Source of the DNA: Lachnospiraceae bacterium
GTDB lineage: Bacteria; Bacillota; Clostridia; Lachnospirales; Lachnospiraceae
Reading direction: 5' to 3'
Assembly (NCBI GenBank): GCA_014804695.1
Contig: JAAUZJ010000009.1
Span: 21,308-85,307, forward strand
DNA: 64,000 nucleotides
Position 1 is the first letter of the stretch; each line of letters starts with the position of its first letter. Position numbers and translations under genes: made by a program. Below are positions 9,789 through 19,531 of this stretch, piece by piece. The notes under the pieces were generated by a model, which was not told the origin of the DNA, made no database searches, and saw only the letters and a program-made list of their open reading frames with translations.

Positions 9789-10502
9789 ATGAAAATAACC
9801 ATCATCCACGGACAAAGCCACAAAGGCTCCACCTATCATATTGCAAGAATGAGTGCAGAGAAATTAAACGGTGAAATTACGGAATTTTTTCTGCCAAGAG
9901 ATTTCGATTCTTTTTGTGTAGGCTGTACATCATGCTTTGCGAAATCCGAAACGCTGTGTCCTCATTATGAAACGCTAAAACCTATTACAAAAGCGTTAGA
10001 TGACGCAGATGTCATAATTTTAGCAAGTCCTGTGTATGTGTATCATGCAACCGGTTCAATGAAAGCGCTTTTGGATCATTATGGTTACAGGTGGATGGTA
10101 CATAGGCCGGAGGCGAAGATGTTTAGTAAACAGGCCGTATGCGTTTCAACTGCCGCGGGTGCAGGAATAAAGAGTACTAATAAGGATATGGCGGACAGTA
10201 TGTTTTTCTGGGGAGTAGCCAAAATCTACAAATACGGAATAGCCGTTATGCAGACATCATGGAATAAGGTAAGTGACAAAAAGAAAAAGCGTATTGATAA
10301 GGATACATCTTCTTTAGCAAGAAAAATCAAGAAAAACTATGGAAAAGTACGCCCTTCAATTAAGAGCAGGGCATTTTTTAATATTATGTTATTACTGCAG
10401 AAAAGTGGTTGGAATGAAGCAGATGTAGAGTACTGGAAAGCAAAGGGATGGACAAAGAATGGCCGCCCATGGAAGAAATCCCGGACAAATATTAGCAAGT
10501 AA
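9789..10502 (+). CDS. NAD(P)H-dependent FMN reductase / flavodoxin-fold oxidoreductase
   Basis: GQSHKGSTYHIARMSAEKL...CVGCTSCF...DADVIILASPVYVYHATGSMKALLDH. Confidence 0.8.
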   Translation: MKITIIHGQSHKGSTYHIARMSAEKLNGEITEFFLPRDFDSFCVGCTSCFAKSETLCPHYETLKPITKALDDADVIILASPVYVYHATGSMKALLDHYGYRWMVHRPEAKMFSKQAVCVSTAAGAGIKSTNKDMADSMFFWGVAKIYKYGIAVMQTSWNKVSDKKKKRIDKDTSSLARKIKKNYGKVRPSIKSRAFFNIMLLLQKSGWNEADVEYWKAKGWTKNGRPWKKSRTNISK

Positions 10503-10553
10503 AATCGGGTAATGCACAGCTTGCAATGATAGACTATACATACAGCAGGAGGT

Positions 10554-11417
10554 GTGTATATGGAATGGACCAAAGCTATTAGTGGCGCTATTGAGTATAT
10601 AGAGCACAATATAACTGAAGATATTTCTTTAGAAGATATTGCCGGACATGTAAATATATCTGCTTTTTATTTTCAAAAAGGTTTTAGTTTATTGTGCGGA
10701 TATACAATTTCCGAATACATCCGTAATCGCAGACTGGCTCTTGCCGCGGAAGAGTTGGCGTCGGGCGATGCAAAAGTTATCGATATTGCGATAAAATATG
10801 GATGGGATTCACCGGATAGTTTTACGAAGGCTTTTACCAGATTTCATGGCGCAACACCTTCTATGGTGCAAAAAAACAAAACGATGATTAAAGCATTTGC
10901 ACCGCTGAAAATTAAATTATCATTGGAAGGTGGTTATGTTATGGATTACAGAATGACAAAAAAAGACAGTTTTACGGTTATTGGAGCACTTAAGAAATTT
11001 TCCTATGAGGGAGCTAATGAAGCGGTTCCGAAGTTTTGGAAGGAGCATAGCGAAAAGGGAAACAACAAGCATGTGTGCGGGATGTTTGGGATTAATATTG
11101 ACGAAGCAATGCAGCAGAATGAATTTGAATATATGATTGCCGATCTTTATAACCCCATAGAGGATATTCCGGAGGGCTTCGTTACCAAAACAATACCGGC
11201 TTTTACATGGGCTGTATTTCCCTGCAAAGGAGCTATGCCGGATTCTATGCAGAATGTTCATGCCAAGATTTTTTCAGAATGGCTTCCGACGCTTAAGGGG
11301 TATGAGCTTGCCGCAGGATATTGTATTGAAATGTATGAGGATCCCAGTAAATATCCCAAGGGAACATTTGACGAAAAGTATTATTCTGAGATTTGGATTC
11401 CGGTAAAGAAAAAATAG
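10554..11417 (+). CDS. AraC family transcriptional regulator with GyrI-like effector domain
   Basis: N-terminal AraC HTH (SLEDIAGHVNISAFYFQKGFSLLCGYTISEYIRNRRLALAAEEL) plus C-terminal effector-binding-like domain. Confidence 0.85.
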   Translation: MYMEWTKAISGAIEYIEHNITEDISLEDIAGHVNISAFYFQKGFSLLCGYTISEYIRNRRLALAAEELASGDAKVIDIAIKYGWDSPDSFTKAFTRFHGATPSMVQKNKTMIKAFAPLKIKLSLEGGYVMDYRMTKKDSFTVIGALKKFSYEGANEAVPKFWKEHSEKGNNKHVCGMFGINIDEAMQQNEFEYMIADLYNPIEDIPEGFVTKTIPAFTWAVFPCKGAMPDSMQNVHAKIFSEWLPTLKGYELAAGYCIEMYEDPSKYPKGTFDEKYYSEIWIPVKKK

Positions 11418-11527
11418 TAAGTGAATCACTACGGGTAGAAAACAGTGTGAAAAATGTATTTGTCTTGCGAATATTGTGCCTTGCAGTCACAAATATCGCA
11501 GGTTGAGAGAAAGGCACGGTTATTGAT

Positions 11528-12391
11528 ATGCATTTTGTAGACGCCAAAGGAATATTGTCTTCAAACAACGGCATGAACATTTACAGAGGCTGCACCCATG
11601 GTTGTATTTATTGTGACAGCAGAAGTAAATGCTATAATTTTACGCACGAATTTGAAGATATCGAGGTAAAACAAAATGCACCGGAACTGCTGGAACGCTC
11701 GCTTAAATCCAAAAGAAAAAAGTGCATGATAGGGACCGGAGCAATGTGCGATCCCTATATGCACTGTGAGGAAACGCTGAAACTGACAAGAAGATGTTTA
11801 GAGATTATAGATCATTATGGTTTTGGGGTGGCCATTCAAACTAAGTCGGATAGGATACTCAGAGATTTGGATCTGTTAAAAAGTATTAATCGGAAGGCAA
11901 AATGTGTTGTGCAAATGACATTGACGACCTACGATGAAGAACTCTGTAAAATATTGGAGCCTAATGTATGCACTACCGGACAAAGAGCAGCGGCATTAGA
12001 GGTATTCCGGGAAAACGATATTCCGACAATTGTTTGGCTGAGCCCTATACTGCCCGGTATTAACGACTCTAAGGAAAATATAGAAGGAATTTTAGATTAC
12101 TGCATTAAGGCAAAAGTATACGGGATTATAAGTTTTGGAATGGGAATGACCTTAAGAGAGGGCAACAGGGAATATTATTATGCTGCCCTGGATAAGCATT
12201 TTCCGGGTTTGAAGCAGAAATATAAACAAAAGTACGGCAACGAATACGAAGTGAACAGTGATAAAAATGCTGAACTTATGGATTTACTTGTAAAAAGATG
12301 CAGGGAAAACGGGATTGTATGTGACATTTCAGAATGTTTCCGGTTTATGAGGGAGCTGCCGGATAAGTATGAGCAATTGAGTCTGTTTTAG
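11528..12391 (+). CDS. Radical SAM protein, SPL (spore photoproduct lyase)-like
   Basis: NIYRGCTHGCIYCDSRSKCY; MIGTGAMCDPYMHCEE. Confidence 0.8.
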   Translation: MHFVDAKGILSSNNGMNIYRGCTHGCIYCDSRSKCYNFTHEFEDIEVKQNAPELLERSLKSKRKKCMIGTGAMCDPYMHCEETLKLTRRCLEIIDHYGFGVAIQTKSDRILRDLDLLKSINRKAKCVVQMTLTTYDEELCKILEPNVCTTGQRAAALEVFRENDIPTIVWLSPILPGINDSKENIEGILDYCIKAKVYGIISFGMGMTLREGNREYYYAALDKHFPGLKQKYKQKYGNEYEVNSDKNAELMDLLVKRCRENGIVCDISECFRFMRELPDKYEQLSLF

Positions 12392-13830
12392 TCGGAAACA
12401 ATATTCTGTATCCAAACTCCATTTTTAACCAGTATAAATCCTATTATACATTTGATCATATCCGCCAGTTGCACGATTATATAAATTGCAATTACAGACA
12501 GCGTTGTAAAACGGCTTAGTATAAAAGCAGTCGAAACGCTTACACACCAAATATAAACACTGTCAAACAGGAAGGTAATAACAGTTTTACCGCCTGAGCG
12601 AAGCGTAAAATAGGCTGCGTTTAGAAAAGCGTTCTGCGGCATGAAAATTGCATTTATTATAATAAAATATTTGGCAAGCTGTCTTGCTTCTTCATTCGTG
12701 TTATAAAGCATTGGAAAAAGCGGAGACATAAGCAGCATAACGAGCGCGACAAGGCTGCAGCATGCTACGGAAAAAGCAATTAATTTATTGGCCTTATCTT
12801 TGGCCTCGTCCATTTTTCCGGCGCCGAGGAGCTGACCGACGATAATTGCTACGGCATTACCCATAGCCATGAACGAAATATTGAACAGATTACTTACAGT
12901 GCTTGAAATATTTGTTCCGGCAACAACATTGAGCCCACGCACGGAATAACACTGGGAAAGCATGGCCATACCGGACGCCCACAGGGTTTCGTTTAATAGC
13001 AGCGGGGTTCCTTTTATAAGTATTTTCTGAACCAGTGATGCCGGTATTTTAAGCGTGCTGTATAATTTGTCCACGAAAGGGTTTTGTTCTTTGTGTCGGT
13101 GTGCCCAGCTGACAATAATTAATGCTTCTACATAACGTGAAATGACCGTTGCAATAGCGGCGCCCTGAACGCCAAGTGTTGGAAAACCGAATTTTCCGTA
13201 TATAAGTAAATAATTAAAAAATAAGTTTACCAGGACTGATATTATACCGGCTTTCATCGGAAGAACGGTTTCCCCGCATTCACGAAGCGTACTTGAATAA
13301 ACCTGCGCCAGCATGAAGGGCAAAAGTCCAACAAGCATGATCAGCATGTATTGTCTGCCGTACATAAGGGTCGCTATAGCCTGTGCGCTTTGTGGATCTC
13401 CTTTTAAATACATACTTATAAGAGATGAACCATAAGCAATAAAAAGTACAATGGTTGCGGCTGTAATTATTAATGACAGCCATAATTTATAACGGAAGGT
13501 ATTTCGTATGCCTTCCGTATATTTTTGTCCGTAATATTGTGCCGTAAAGATTCCGGCGCCGGATACGCCGCCGAATATGCAGAGATTGTATACAAAAATC
13601 AACTGATTGACAATAGCGGCTCCTGACATTTGTTCAGTGCCGATACGGCCTATCATGATATTATCAAGGAGGCCTACAAAGTTGGTAATCCCGTTCTGAA
13701 GCATGATCGGTATCGCAACGGCAAGCACCATTTTATAAAATTGTTTATCACCGATAAAACGGCTGATTAAGTTCGTTTTTTTGATAGTTACATTCATGTT
13801 AATATTCCATGCTTTAAATTTACATTCCAT
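12388..13830 (-). CDS. MATE family efflux transporter
   Basis: Multi-TM MATE-like sequence. Confidence 0.85.
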   Translation of the reverse strand: MECKFKAWNINMNVTIKKTNLISRFIGDKQFYKMVLAVAIPIMLQNGITNFVGLLDNIMIGRIGTEQMSGAAIVNQLIFVYNLCIFGGVSGAGIFTAQYYGQKYTEGIRNTFRYKLWLSLIITAATIVLFIAYGSSLISMYLKGDPQSAQAIATLMYGRQYMLIMLVGLLPFMLAQVYSSTLRECGETVLPMKAGIISVLVNLFFNYLLIYGKFGFPTLGVQGAAIATVISRYVEALIIVSWAHRHKEQNPFVDKLYSTLKIPASLVQKILIKGTPLLLNETLWASGMAMLSQCYSVRGLNVVAGTNISSTVSNLFNISFMAMGNAVAIIVGQLLGAGKMDEAKDKANKLIAFSVACCSLVALVMLLMSPLFPMLYNTNEEARQLAKYFIIINAIFMPQNAFLNAAYFTLRSGGKTVITFLFDSVYIWCVSVSTAFILSRFTTLSVIAIYIIVQLADMIKCIIGFILVKNGVWIQNIVSD

Positions 13831-14452
13831 TAACGGGCAGCGTCAGATAATTCAGCGTCCCCTGTGGTACTCCGGTGCCTTTCTCAAGTAATGCTACAAG
13901 TCCCCGTATTGTATCCTCCGAGTCTTCGGCGGTGGCGGACAAAAAAGTACTGTCGAGTTTGACCGCAAGCACGATAAGCACGATCTCAGCCAGAGCTGCC
14001 GGGTGTTCAAAATGTATCTCGTCCGAAGCAATCCCCTGTTTTATGATCTCTGTCAAAACGGGCTTTAATTCCGAAATGAGGTGATTCATATATTTTTGGT
14101 GTAAAAAGGCGATATCCTGCGCGCTGGTTCTTGCATCTACGGTGGTATGACCATGCTTTAAAAATGCAGCTGATGAGTTGCGGCATGCCTGTAAGATCAT
14201 CGCCATACGGGTAAACGGCGATATCTCTGTCTGACTGGCAAGATTTTTAGCCGTTTTGATCGGTTTTTCATAATTTCTTTCTATCAGGGCATCCAAAATA
14301 GCTTCCTTTGAAGGGAAGTAATAATATATACTGCCTTTTCCTATCCCAGCCTGTCTGGCAATATCGCTTACCGAAATATTTTGTATAGTCCTGTCCGCCA
14401 GCAGATGCTGGAGAGCATCTAAAATTTTCTCATATTTTTTCGCATCCGGCAT
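13820..14452 (-). CDS. TetR/AcrR family transcriptional regulator
   Basis: IARQAGIGKGSIYYYFPSKEAILDALI HTH; ATG at 14452 used instead of the long track start. Confidence 0.85.
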   Translation of the reverse strand: MPDAKKYEKILDALQHLLADRTIQNISVSDIARQAGIGKGSIYYYFPSKEAILDALIERNYEKPIKTAKNLASQTEISPFTRMAMILQACRNSSAAFLKHGHTTVDARTSAQDIAFLHQKYMNHLISELKPVLTEIIKQGIASDEIHFEHPAALAEIVLIVLAVKLDSTFLSATAEDSEDTIRGLVALLEKGTGVPQGTLNYLTLPVNGM

Positions 14453-14570
14453 AATAATCACCTCATTAAGCAATAATAGCACAAATATAGTTTTCGGACA
14501 ATTACAAATAGTTGTACAAAAACATATAAAAATTTTTATACAAAATTTATATAAATTATGGAAAAAAGAA

Positions 14571-14629
14571 TTGACCAACGGTCGAAAAGTGTGTTATTGT
14601 TATACCGTGTTTAATCGACTGATGGTCGA
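14571..14629. promoter_or_regulatory. Paired dyads between the TetR gene and the condensation/ACP cluster (candidate TetR operators)
   Basis: TTGACCAACGGTCGAA (14571-14586) and TCGACTGATGGTCGA (14615-14629). Confidence 0.55.
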
Positions 14630-14653
14630 AAAATGTTTTTGAGGAGGAGAAAA

Positions 14654-15100
14654 ATGACATACGCAGAGTTATTTTACGAATTAAAAGGAAAGTTTATGGG
14701 AGCGGATGTGAGTGACATTCATGAACATCTTGCTTTCCAGTTTAATATTGCAGACGAAGAGGCAGGCGGTATTTTCTATGTGGAGGTAAAAGAGGGAAAC
14801 CTTTATGTAGAGCCATATGAATATTATGACAGGGATGCAATGTTTACCTGTGCGCCGGACGTACTCATTAAGATTGCAGATGGAGATTTGGATCCGGTTG
14901 CGGCTTTTACCGAGCAAAAGCTTAAGGTTGAAGGCAATATAGATAAGGCGCTTCGTTTAAAAGAAATCATAGAAATGAAAAAGAGTGCCATGCAAAGCGA
15001 GAAAAATGTCGCAAAAAAGGCGGCTGATAAAGTGGTCGAAACAGTGGTCAAGACTGTGGCCAAGAAAGCCGCAGAGAAGGAAAGTAAGAAGAAAAAATAA
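14654..15100 (+). CDS. SCP2 sterol-binding-domain protein with Lys-rich tail
   Basis: FNIADEEAGGIFYVEVKEGNLYVEPYEYYDRDAMFTCAPDVLIKIADGDLDPVAAFTEQKLKVEGNIDKAL. Confidence 0.75.
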   Translation: MTYAELFYELKGKFMGADVSDIHEHLAFQFNIADEEAGGIFYVEVKEGNLYVEPYEYYDRDAMFTCAPDVLIKIADGDLDPVAAFTEQKLKVEGNIDKALRLKEIIEMKKSAMQSEKNVAKKAADKVVETVVKTVAKKAAEKESKKKK

Positions 15101-15141
15101 TTTAAATAGAAGAAGTAATATAAAGAGAGGGAAAAATATTT

Positions 15142-16092
15142 ATGGGAGCGTTGAAAAACATAGCTGCCGCCACAGGTCTTTTTGCTGCGGCAGGAATAGG
15201 TGAAACGGTATATTTTTATAACCGGACTATGAAACGTAATAATGCCAAGACAGAAAGAACTATGAAAATGTCAGGCACTGATTGGAGCAAGTATTTTCCG
15301 CTTATGGAGGAGCGAAAAGACTTCGTGCTGGATCAGCCTTACAACGAGGTATATATTACCTCTTTTGACGGACTTAAGCTGCATGCTGCATATTTTCCGC
15401 CAATCAATGATTCAGAGGTAAAAAAAGCAGTAATATGTTTTCATGGCTATACGGGAGAGGGACTCAGCAATCATGTGGCAATAGCGGATTATTTTCTTAA
15501 GCAAGGTTATGCTATATTGCTGCCGGATGCAAGAGCTCATGGTGAGAGCGAGGGCGAGTATATAGGCTTTGGCTGTCTGGACAGGAAGGATGCGCTTGAA
15601 TGGATCGACTGGCTGATAGATAAGTGCGGCAAAGATGTTAAGATCATGCTTCATGGTACGTCTATGGGAGGCGCCACGGTACTTATGACAAGCAGTCTGG
15701 ATTTACCCGACAATGTAAAAGGTATTGTATCTGACTGCGCTTTTACCTCGCCTAAGGAAGTGTTCACCCATGTGCTTAACAATATGTATCATTTGCCGGC
15801 ATTTCCGGCCATACAGGGAGCTGATTTGATCAACAAGAAATTAGCCGGCTACGGAATGGATGAATGCAATGCTAAACGCGAGGTACAAAAGGCTAAAGTA
15901 CCCATACTTTTCATACATGGTTCGGCTGATACTTTTGTACCATGCAGTATGTGCGACGAAATCTATGACAACTGTGCCTCACCTAAACGCAAGCTGATCA
16001 TAGAGGGTGCGTCCCATGCAGAGAGCTACTACAAGGATATGGAGACTTATGAAAAGGCGCTGACGGAGTTCGCGGAAGAAATATTAGGGTGA
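15142..16092 (+). CDS. Alpha/beta hydrolase
   Basis: FHGYTGEG...; GTSMGGATVL nucleophile elbow. Confidence 0.85.
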   Translation: MGALKNIAAATGLFAAAGIGETVYFYNRTMKRNNAKTERTMKMSGTDWSKYFPLMEERKDFVLDQPYNEVYITSFDGLKLHAAYFPPINDSEVKKAVICFHGYTGEGLSNHVAIADYFLKQGYAILLPDARAHGESEGEYIGFGCLDRKDALEWIDWLIDKCGKDVKIMLHGTSMGGATVLMTSSLDLPDNVKGIVSDCAFTSPKEVFTHVLNNMYHLPAFPAIQGADLINKKLAGYGMDECNAKREVQKAKVPILFIHGSADTFVPCSMCDEIYDNCASPKRKLIIEGASHAESYYKDMETYEKALTEFAEEILG

Positions 16093-16108
16093 AAGGCAGG
16101 GTATTAAT

Positions 16109-17512
16109 ATGAAGACAAGAAAAGGTTACAAAGTATATCAACTGACAGTGGCGCAGAAGTTCCATAATTTTTATTCGCAGTACTGTCCGGGAAAAGAGAT
16201 TTTGAATGTGGGCACGAGTCTTACAATAGAGTTTGAACTGAATATTGACGAACTTAGGAAGGCCATTTACAAAGCATACGAACGCTGCGAGTCCATGAGG
16301 GCAAGACTGGCGTATGACAAGAAAGAAGAAGAATGGTATCAGTACATTGTAGATAAAGAAGAACGTGAAATAGACTTTGTGGATTTTTCGGGAAAAACTA
16401 TGGAAGAAGCAGAAGCCGAGATGACTGCATGGACGCGTATACCTTTTGATAAAGAAGATATGCCAATGAACAAAGTTACGATTATTAAGACGCCTGATGG
16501 TTTTGAAGGTATGTTTATTGTGGGAGACCATAGATTTCTTGACGCTCAATCGTTAATCTGTTTTATGAAGGATGTTATAGAGCTGTATTGTAACGCCAAC
16601 TTTGAAGGAATTCCGTATCCGGCGGACATGCGTTCGTATATCGAGCAGGTTGAGAAAGATCTGGCTTATGAAGCCGGCAGCAAGGCTCAGGCAAGAGACA
16701 GGGAATATTTCCACAAATTGATCGAGGAGTCGGAGCCTATTTACAACGGTATAGAAGGTCCGAAGAAACTTGAGGAAGCAAGGGCGGCAACAGGTAATCC
16801 TAATCTCAGGGCAGCAGTAACCGGCTCAGACAGTTTTGCGGCTGCTATAGATATTTTCCATCTGGAGGAGGAACCGACAAGGCGGCTTATGACATTTTGC
16901 GAAGAACAGCATATATCATTACAATGTCTGCTTGTTATGGGTATACGTACTTATCTGCAAAAACTTAACCAATGCGATGATGTGTCGATGCAGATCGCGT
17001 ATGCACGCAGGGCTACGCTTTTGGAGAAAAAATCAGGCGGTACGCGTATTCACTGCTTCCCGTTTAGAACAGTGATTTCAGAGGATAAGACCTTTCTGGA
17101 AGGAATTCATGAAATCAGGGACAGACAGAATGAAGTATTCCGTTATGTGAATTTTAATCCTGCAGAGTATCTTGCTTACAGGGGACAGTGCTATAATCCT
17201 CCGAGAGGTATGGGCTATGAGACCATATCGCTCACCTATCAGCCGGCAACTTTAAGGGAAAAAGGTCTGACGGACTTGGGTGGTATCAGATACAAAACAA
17301 AGAGATACTGCAACGGTTATTATTCGGACGGAATGTACCTGACAGTTATGCATAGACCGGAAGACAACGGACTCGACTTCAGCTTCGAGCATCAGACGAA
17401 GGCTTATACCAAAGAACAGCTTGAATATTTTTATTACTATATATGTAAGATTATGTTCAAAGGTATAGAGAATCCTGATCTTCCGATTGGAGATATTATA
17501 AAACTGGTGTAA
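16109..17512 (+). CDS. Stand-alone condensation-domain-like acyltransferase
   Basis: CoA-dependent acyltransferase/condensation fold; GDHRFLDAQS in the position of HHxxxDG. Confidence 0.65.
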   Translation: MKTRKGYKVYQLTVAQKFHNFYSQYCPGKEILNVGTSLTIEFELNIDELRKAIYKAYERCESMRARLAYDKKEEEWYQYIVDKEEREIDFVDFSGKTMEEAEAEMTAWTRIPFDKEDMPMNKVTIIKTPDGFEGMFIVGDHRFLDAQSLICFMKDVIELYCNANFEGIPYPADMRSYIEQVEKDLAYEAGSKAQARDREYFHKLIEESEPIYNGIEGPKKLEEARAATGNPNLRAAVTGSDSFAAAIDIFHLEEEPTRRLMTFCEEQHISLQCLLVMGIRTYLQKLNQCDDVSMQIAYARRATLLEKKSGGTRIHCFPFRTVISEDKTFLEGIHEIRDRQNEVFRYVNFNPAEYLAYRGQCYNPPRGMGYETISLTYQPATLREKGLTDLGGIRYKTKRYCNGYYSDGMYLTVMHRPEDNGLDFSFEHQTKAYTKEQLEYFYYYICKIMFKGIENPDLPIGDIIKLV

Positions 17513-17542
17513 TATAAAATAAAAAAGAAAGGATGTAGAAAA

Positions 17543-17767
17543 ATGTTTGATCAATTAGCAGATATTATAGTAAATTACGTTGAGGTTAAAAGAGAGGATA
17601 TAAAGCCGGAGTCGCGTTTTATGGAAGACTTGGGTTTCACCTCGTTTGATTTTATGAGTATGCTCGGTGAGGTTGAGGATACGTTGGAAGTTGAGATTAA
17701 TCCGGAAGATGCAGCAGACATCCGCACAGTGCAGGAAGCAGTGGACTATCTTTCAAAGCTGCAATAG
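17543..17767 (+). CDS. Acyl/peptidyl carrier protein
   Basis: 74 aa, EDLGFTSFDFMSM phosphopantetheine-attachment-like motif. Confidence 0.85.
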   Translation: MFDQLADIIVNYVEVKREDIKPESRFMEDLGFTSFDFMSMLGEVEDTLEVEINPEDAADIRTVQEAVDYLSKLQ

Positions 17768-17818
17768 TTTCTTTATATTTGATTAACAGGCGTGAAGTTC
17801 ACGCAGATAGGAGTATAT

Positions 17819-19357
17819 ATGGTTGAATTACGCAGTACAATACGGGAACTGCTTGTAAAGGCAGCAGAAGCTTATGATACGCAGGACGCAGTCAGATATA
17901 AGGTGAAAAGCGCCGGAGAGAGCGGTAAAAAAGAGACGGCTGTGGAGACTAAGTCATATAGACAACTGAGAGAAGACAGTGAACGTTTTACCTCAGCGAT
18001 TGAAGAGCTGGGGGAACAGGGAAAGCACATCGCTATAATAGGAGCGACGTCTTACTCATGGATTACAGCATATTACGGTATCGTGAACGGAGGAAGCGTG
18101 GCAGTGCCGCTTGATGCAAACCTTCCGGATGCAGATTTGTGCGAGCTGCTTGACAGGGCAGATGTGACTACGCTTGTTTATGATGAGACTAAGGCGGGAG
18201 TAGCTGCCATGTCGGCCGCAAGCTGTCCTAAGCTTAAAAACATTGTAGCAATGGAGGCAGAAAGCAAGGTTCCCGATGTTTTGCATATGTGGGAGCTTAT
18301 TGCGAAGGCACAGCCGAAGGCAGATTATGAACCTAAGCCGGAAGATTTGGCTACGATCATGTTCACATCGGGCACCACCGGTAAAAGTAAGGGCGTAATG
18401 CTTACCCATAGAAATCTGGCAGAGAATGCAACTGCACAGGATATGGGATATGAGCCGGGAATGGTTATAATGAGTGTGCTGCCAATACACCATGCGTACT
18501 GCCTGAGTATGGATATTTTGAAGGGAACTTCCATAGGCGCGATCATATGTATAAATGATTCTCTTTTGAGAGTGGCCCAGAATATTAAACTTTTCGAGCC
18601 GAATATGATTCTGATGGTTCCGCTCATGATAGAAACGCTTGCGAAGAAACTTGAGGGAGCAGCGCTTATTCCTGCACCGATCATCAAGGCTAAGGTATTT
18701 GGCAAGCAGTTCCATACGGTATGCAGCGGAGGAGCCTATTTGAATCCTGAATATGTTGATTTCTTTAAAAAGTATGATATTACCATTTTACAGGGCTACG
18801 GAATGACCGAGTGCGCCCCTGTTATAAGTATGAACCGCAATGACGCAATGAAAAAAGGTTCCATAGGAAAAGCTATGCCAAACTGCGAGGTGAAAATCGT
18901 AGATGAAGAAATATGGGTAAAGGGTACAAGCGTTATGCAGGGTTATTACCAAATGCCCGAAGAAACGGCACAGACACTTGAGGATGGCTGGCTTAAGACG
19001 GGAGACCTTGGCTACATAGATGAGGAAGGGTTCATTTTCCTTACCGGGCGTAAGAAGAATCTGATCATTACGCCAAACGGCGAGAATGTATCACCTGAAG
19101 AAATTGAAAACAAACTTGGTGAAAACCGTCTGGTGCAGGAAGTTCTTGTACGCGAGAGTGACGGCGTTATCGAAGCGGAAATCTTCCCCGATCTTGAGTA
19201 TGTTAAGAAGAAAAGGATTAAGGATGTACAGGCACAGCTTCAGAGCATTATAGATGATTACAATAAAGCAGCGCCGCTTTATAAGCGTATATTTAAGCTT
19301 AAGGTGCGGGATACGGAGTTTGAAAAAAATACGACTAAGAAGATAAAAAGGTTTTAG
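17819..19357 (+). CDS. AMP-dependent acyl-CoA synthetase/ligase (adenylation enzyme)
   Basis: IMFTSGTTGKSKGVMLTHRNL; GYGMTECAPVIS; TGDLGYIDEEGFIFLTGRKKNLIITPNGENVSPEE. Confidence 0.9.
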   Translation: MVELRSTIRELLVKAAEAYDTQDAVRYKVKSAGESGKKETAVETKSYRQLREDSERFTSAIEELGEQGKHIAIIGATSYSWITAYYGIVNGGSVAVPLDANLPDADLCELLDRADVTTLVYDETKAGVAAMSAASCPKLKNIVAMEAESKVPDVLHMWELIAKAQPKADYEPKPEDLATIMFTSGTTGKSKGVMLTHRNLAENATAQDMGYEPGMVIMSVLPIHHAYCLSMDILKGTSIGAIICINDSLLRVAQNIKLFEPNMILMVPLMIETLAKKLEGAALIPAPIIKAKVFGKQFHTVCSGGAYLNPEYVDFFKKYDITILQGYGMTECAPVISMNRNDAMKKGSIGKAMPNCEVKIVDEEIWVKGTSVMQGYYQMPEETAQTLEDGWLKTGDLGYIDEEGFIFLTGRKKNLIITPNGENVSPEEIENKLGENRLVQEVLVRESDGVIEAEIFPDLEYVKKKRIKDVQAQLQSIIDDYNKAAPLYKRIFKLKVRDTEFEKNTTKKIKRF

Positions 19358-19401
19358 CTTAAAGCATAAAAAGCAGGCTAAAGCAGGGCATTGAGATTAA
19401 G

Positions 19402-19436
19402 ACAGGGCAGCAGTTGAATTGCTGTTCTGTTTTTTA
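19402..19436 (+). terminator. Intrinsic terminator after the adenylation-enzyme gene
   Basis: ACAGggCAGCAgttgaatTGCTGttCTGTTTTTT. Confidence 0.7.
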
Positions 19437-19445
19437 TATAATGTT

Positions 19446-19501
19446 AATAGGTGATTGTAAAACAAATTATTTCAAATACCTTAGTATCGTAATTACCTAG
19501 A
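19446..19501. repeat. Core-less copy of the nested palindrome family (outer arms only)
   Basis: TAGGTGATTGTAAAAC ... GTATCGTAATTACCTA. Confidence 0.5.
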
Positions 19502-19531
19502 TAAAATATTAATACAAGGAATGAAGTTGTA

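Noticed and set aside
18056-18715. 219-aa antisense ORF opposite the AMP ligase
   Set aside because: Covered by a clear adenylate-forming enzyme on the plus strand; Cys/His-rich random-looking translation.
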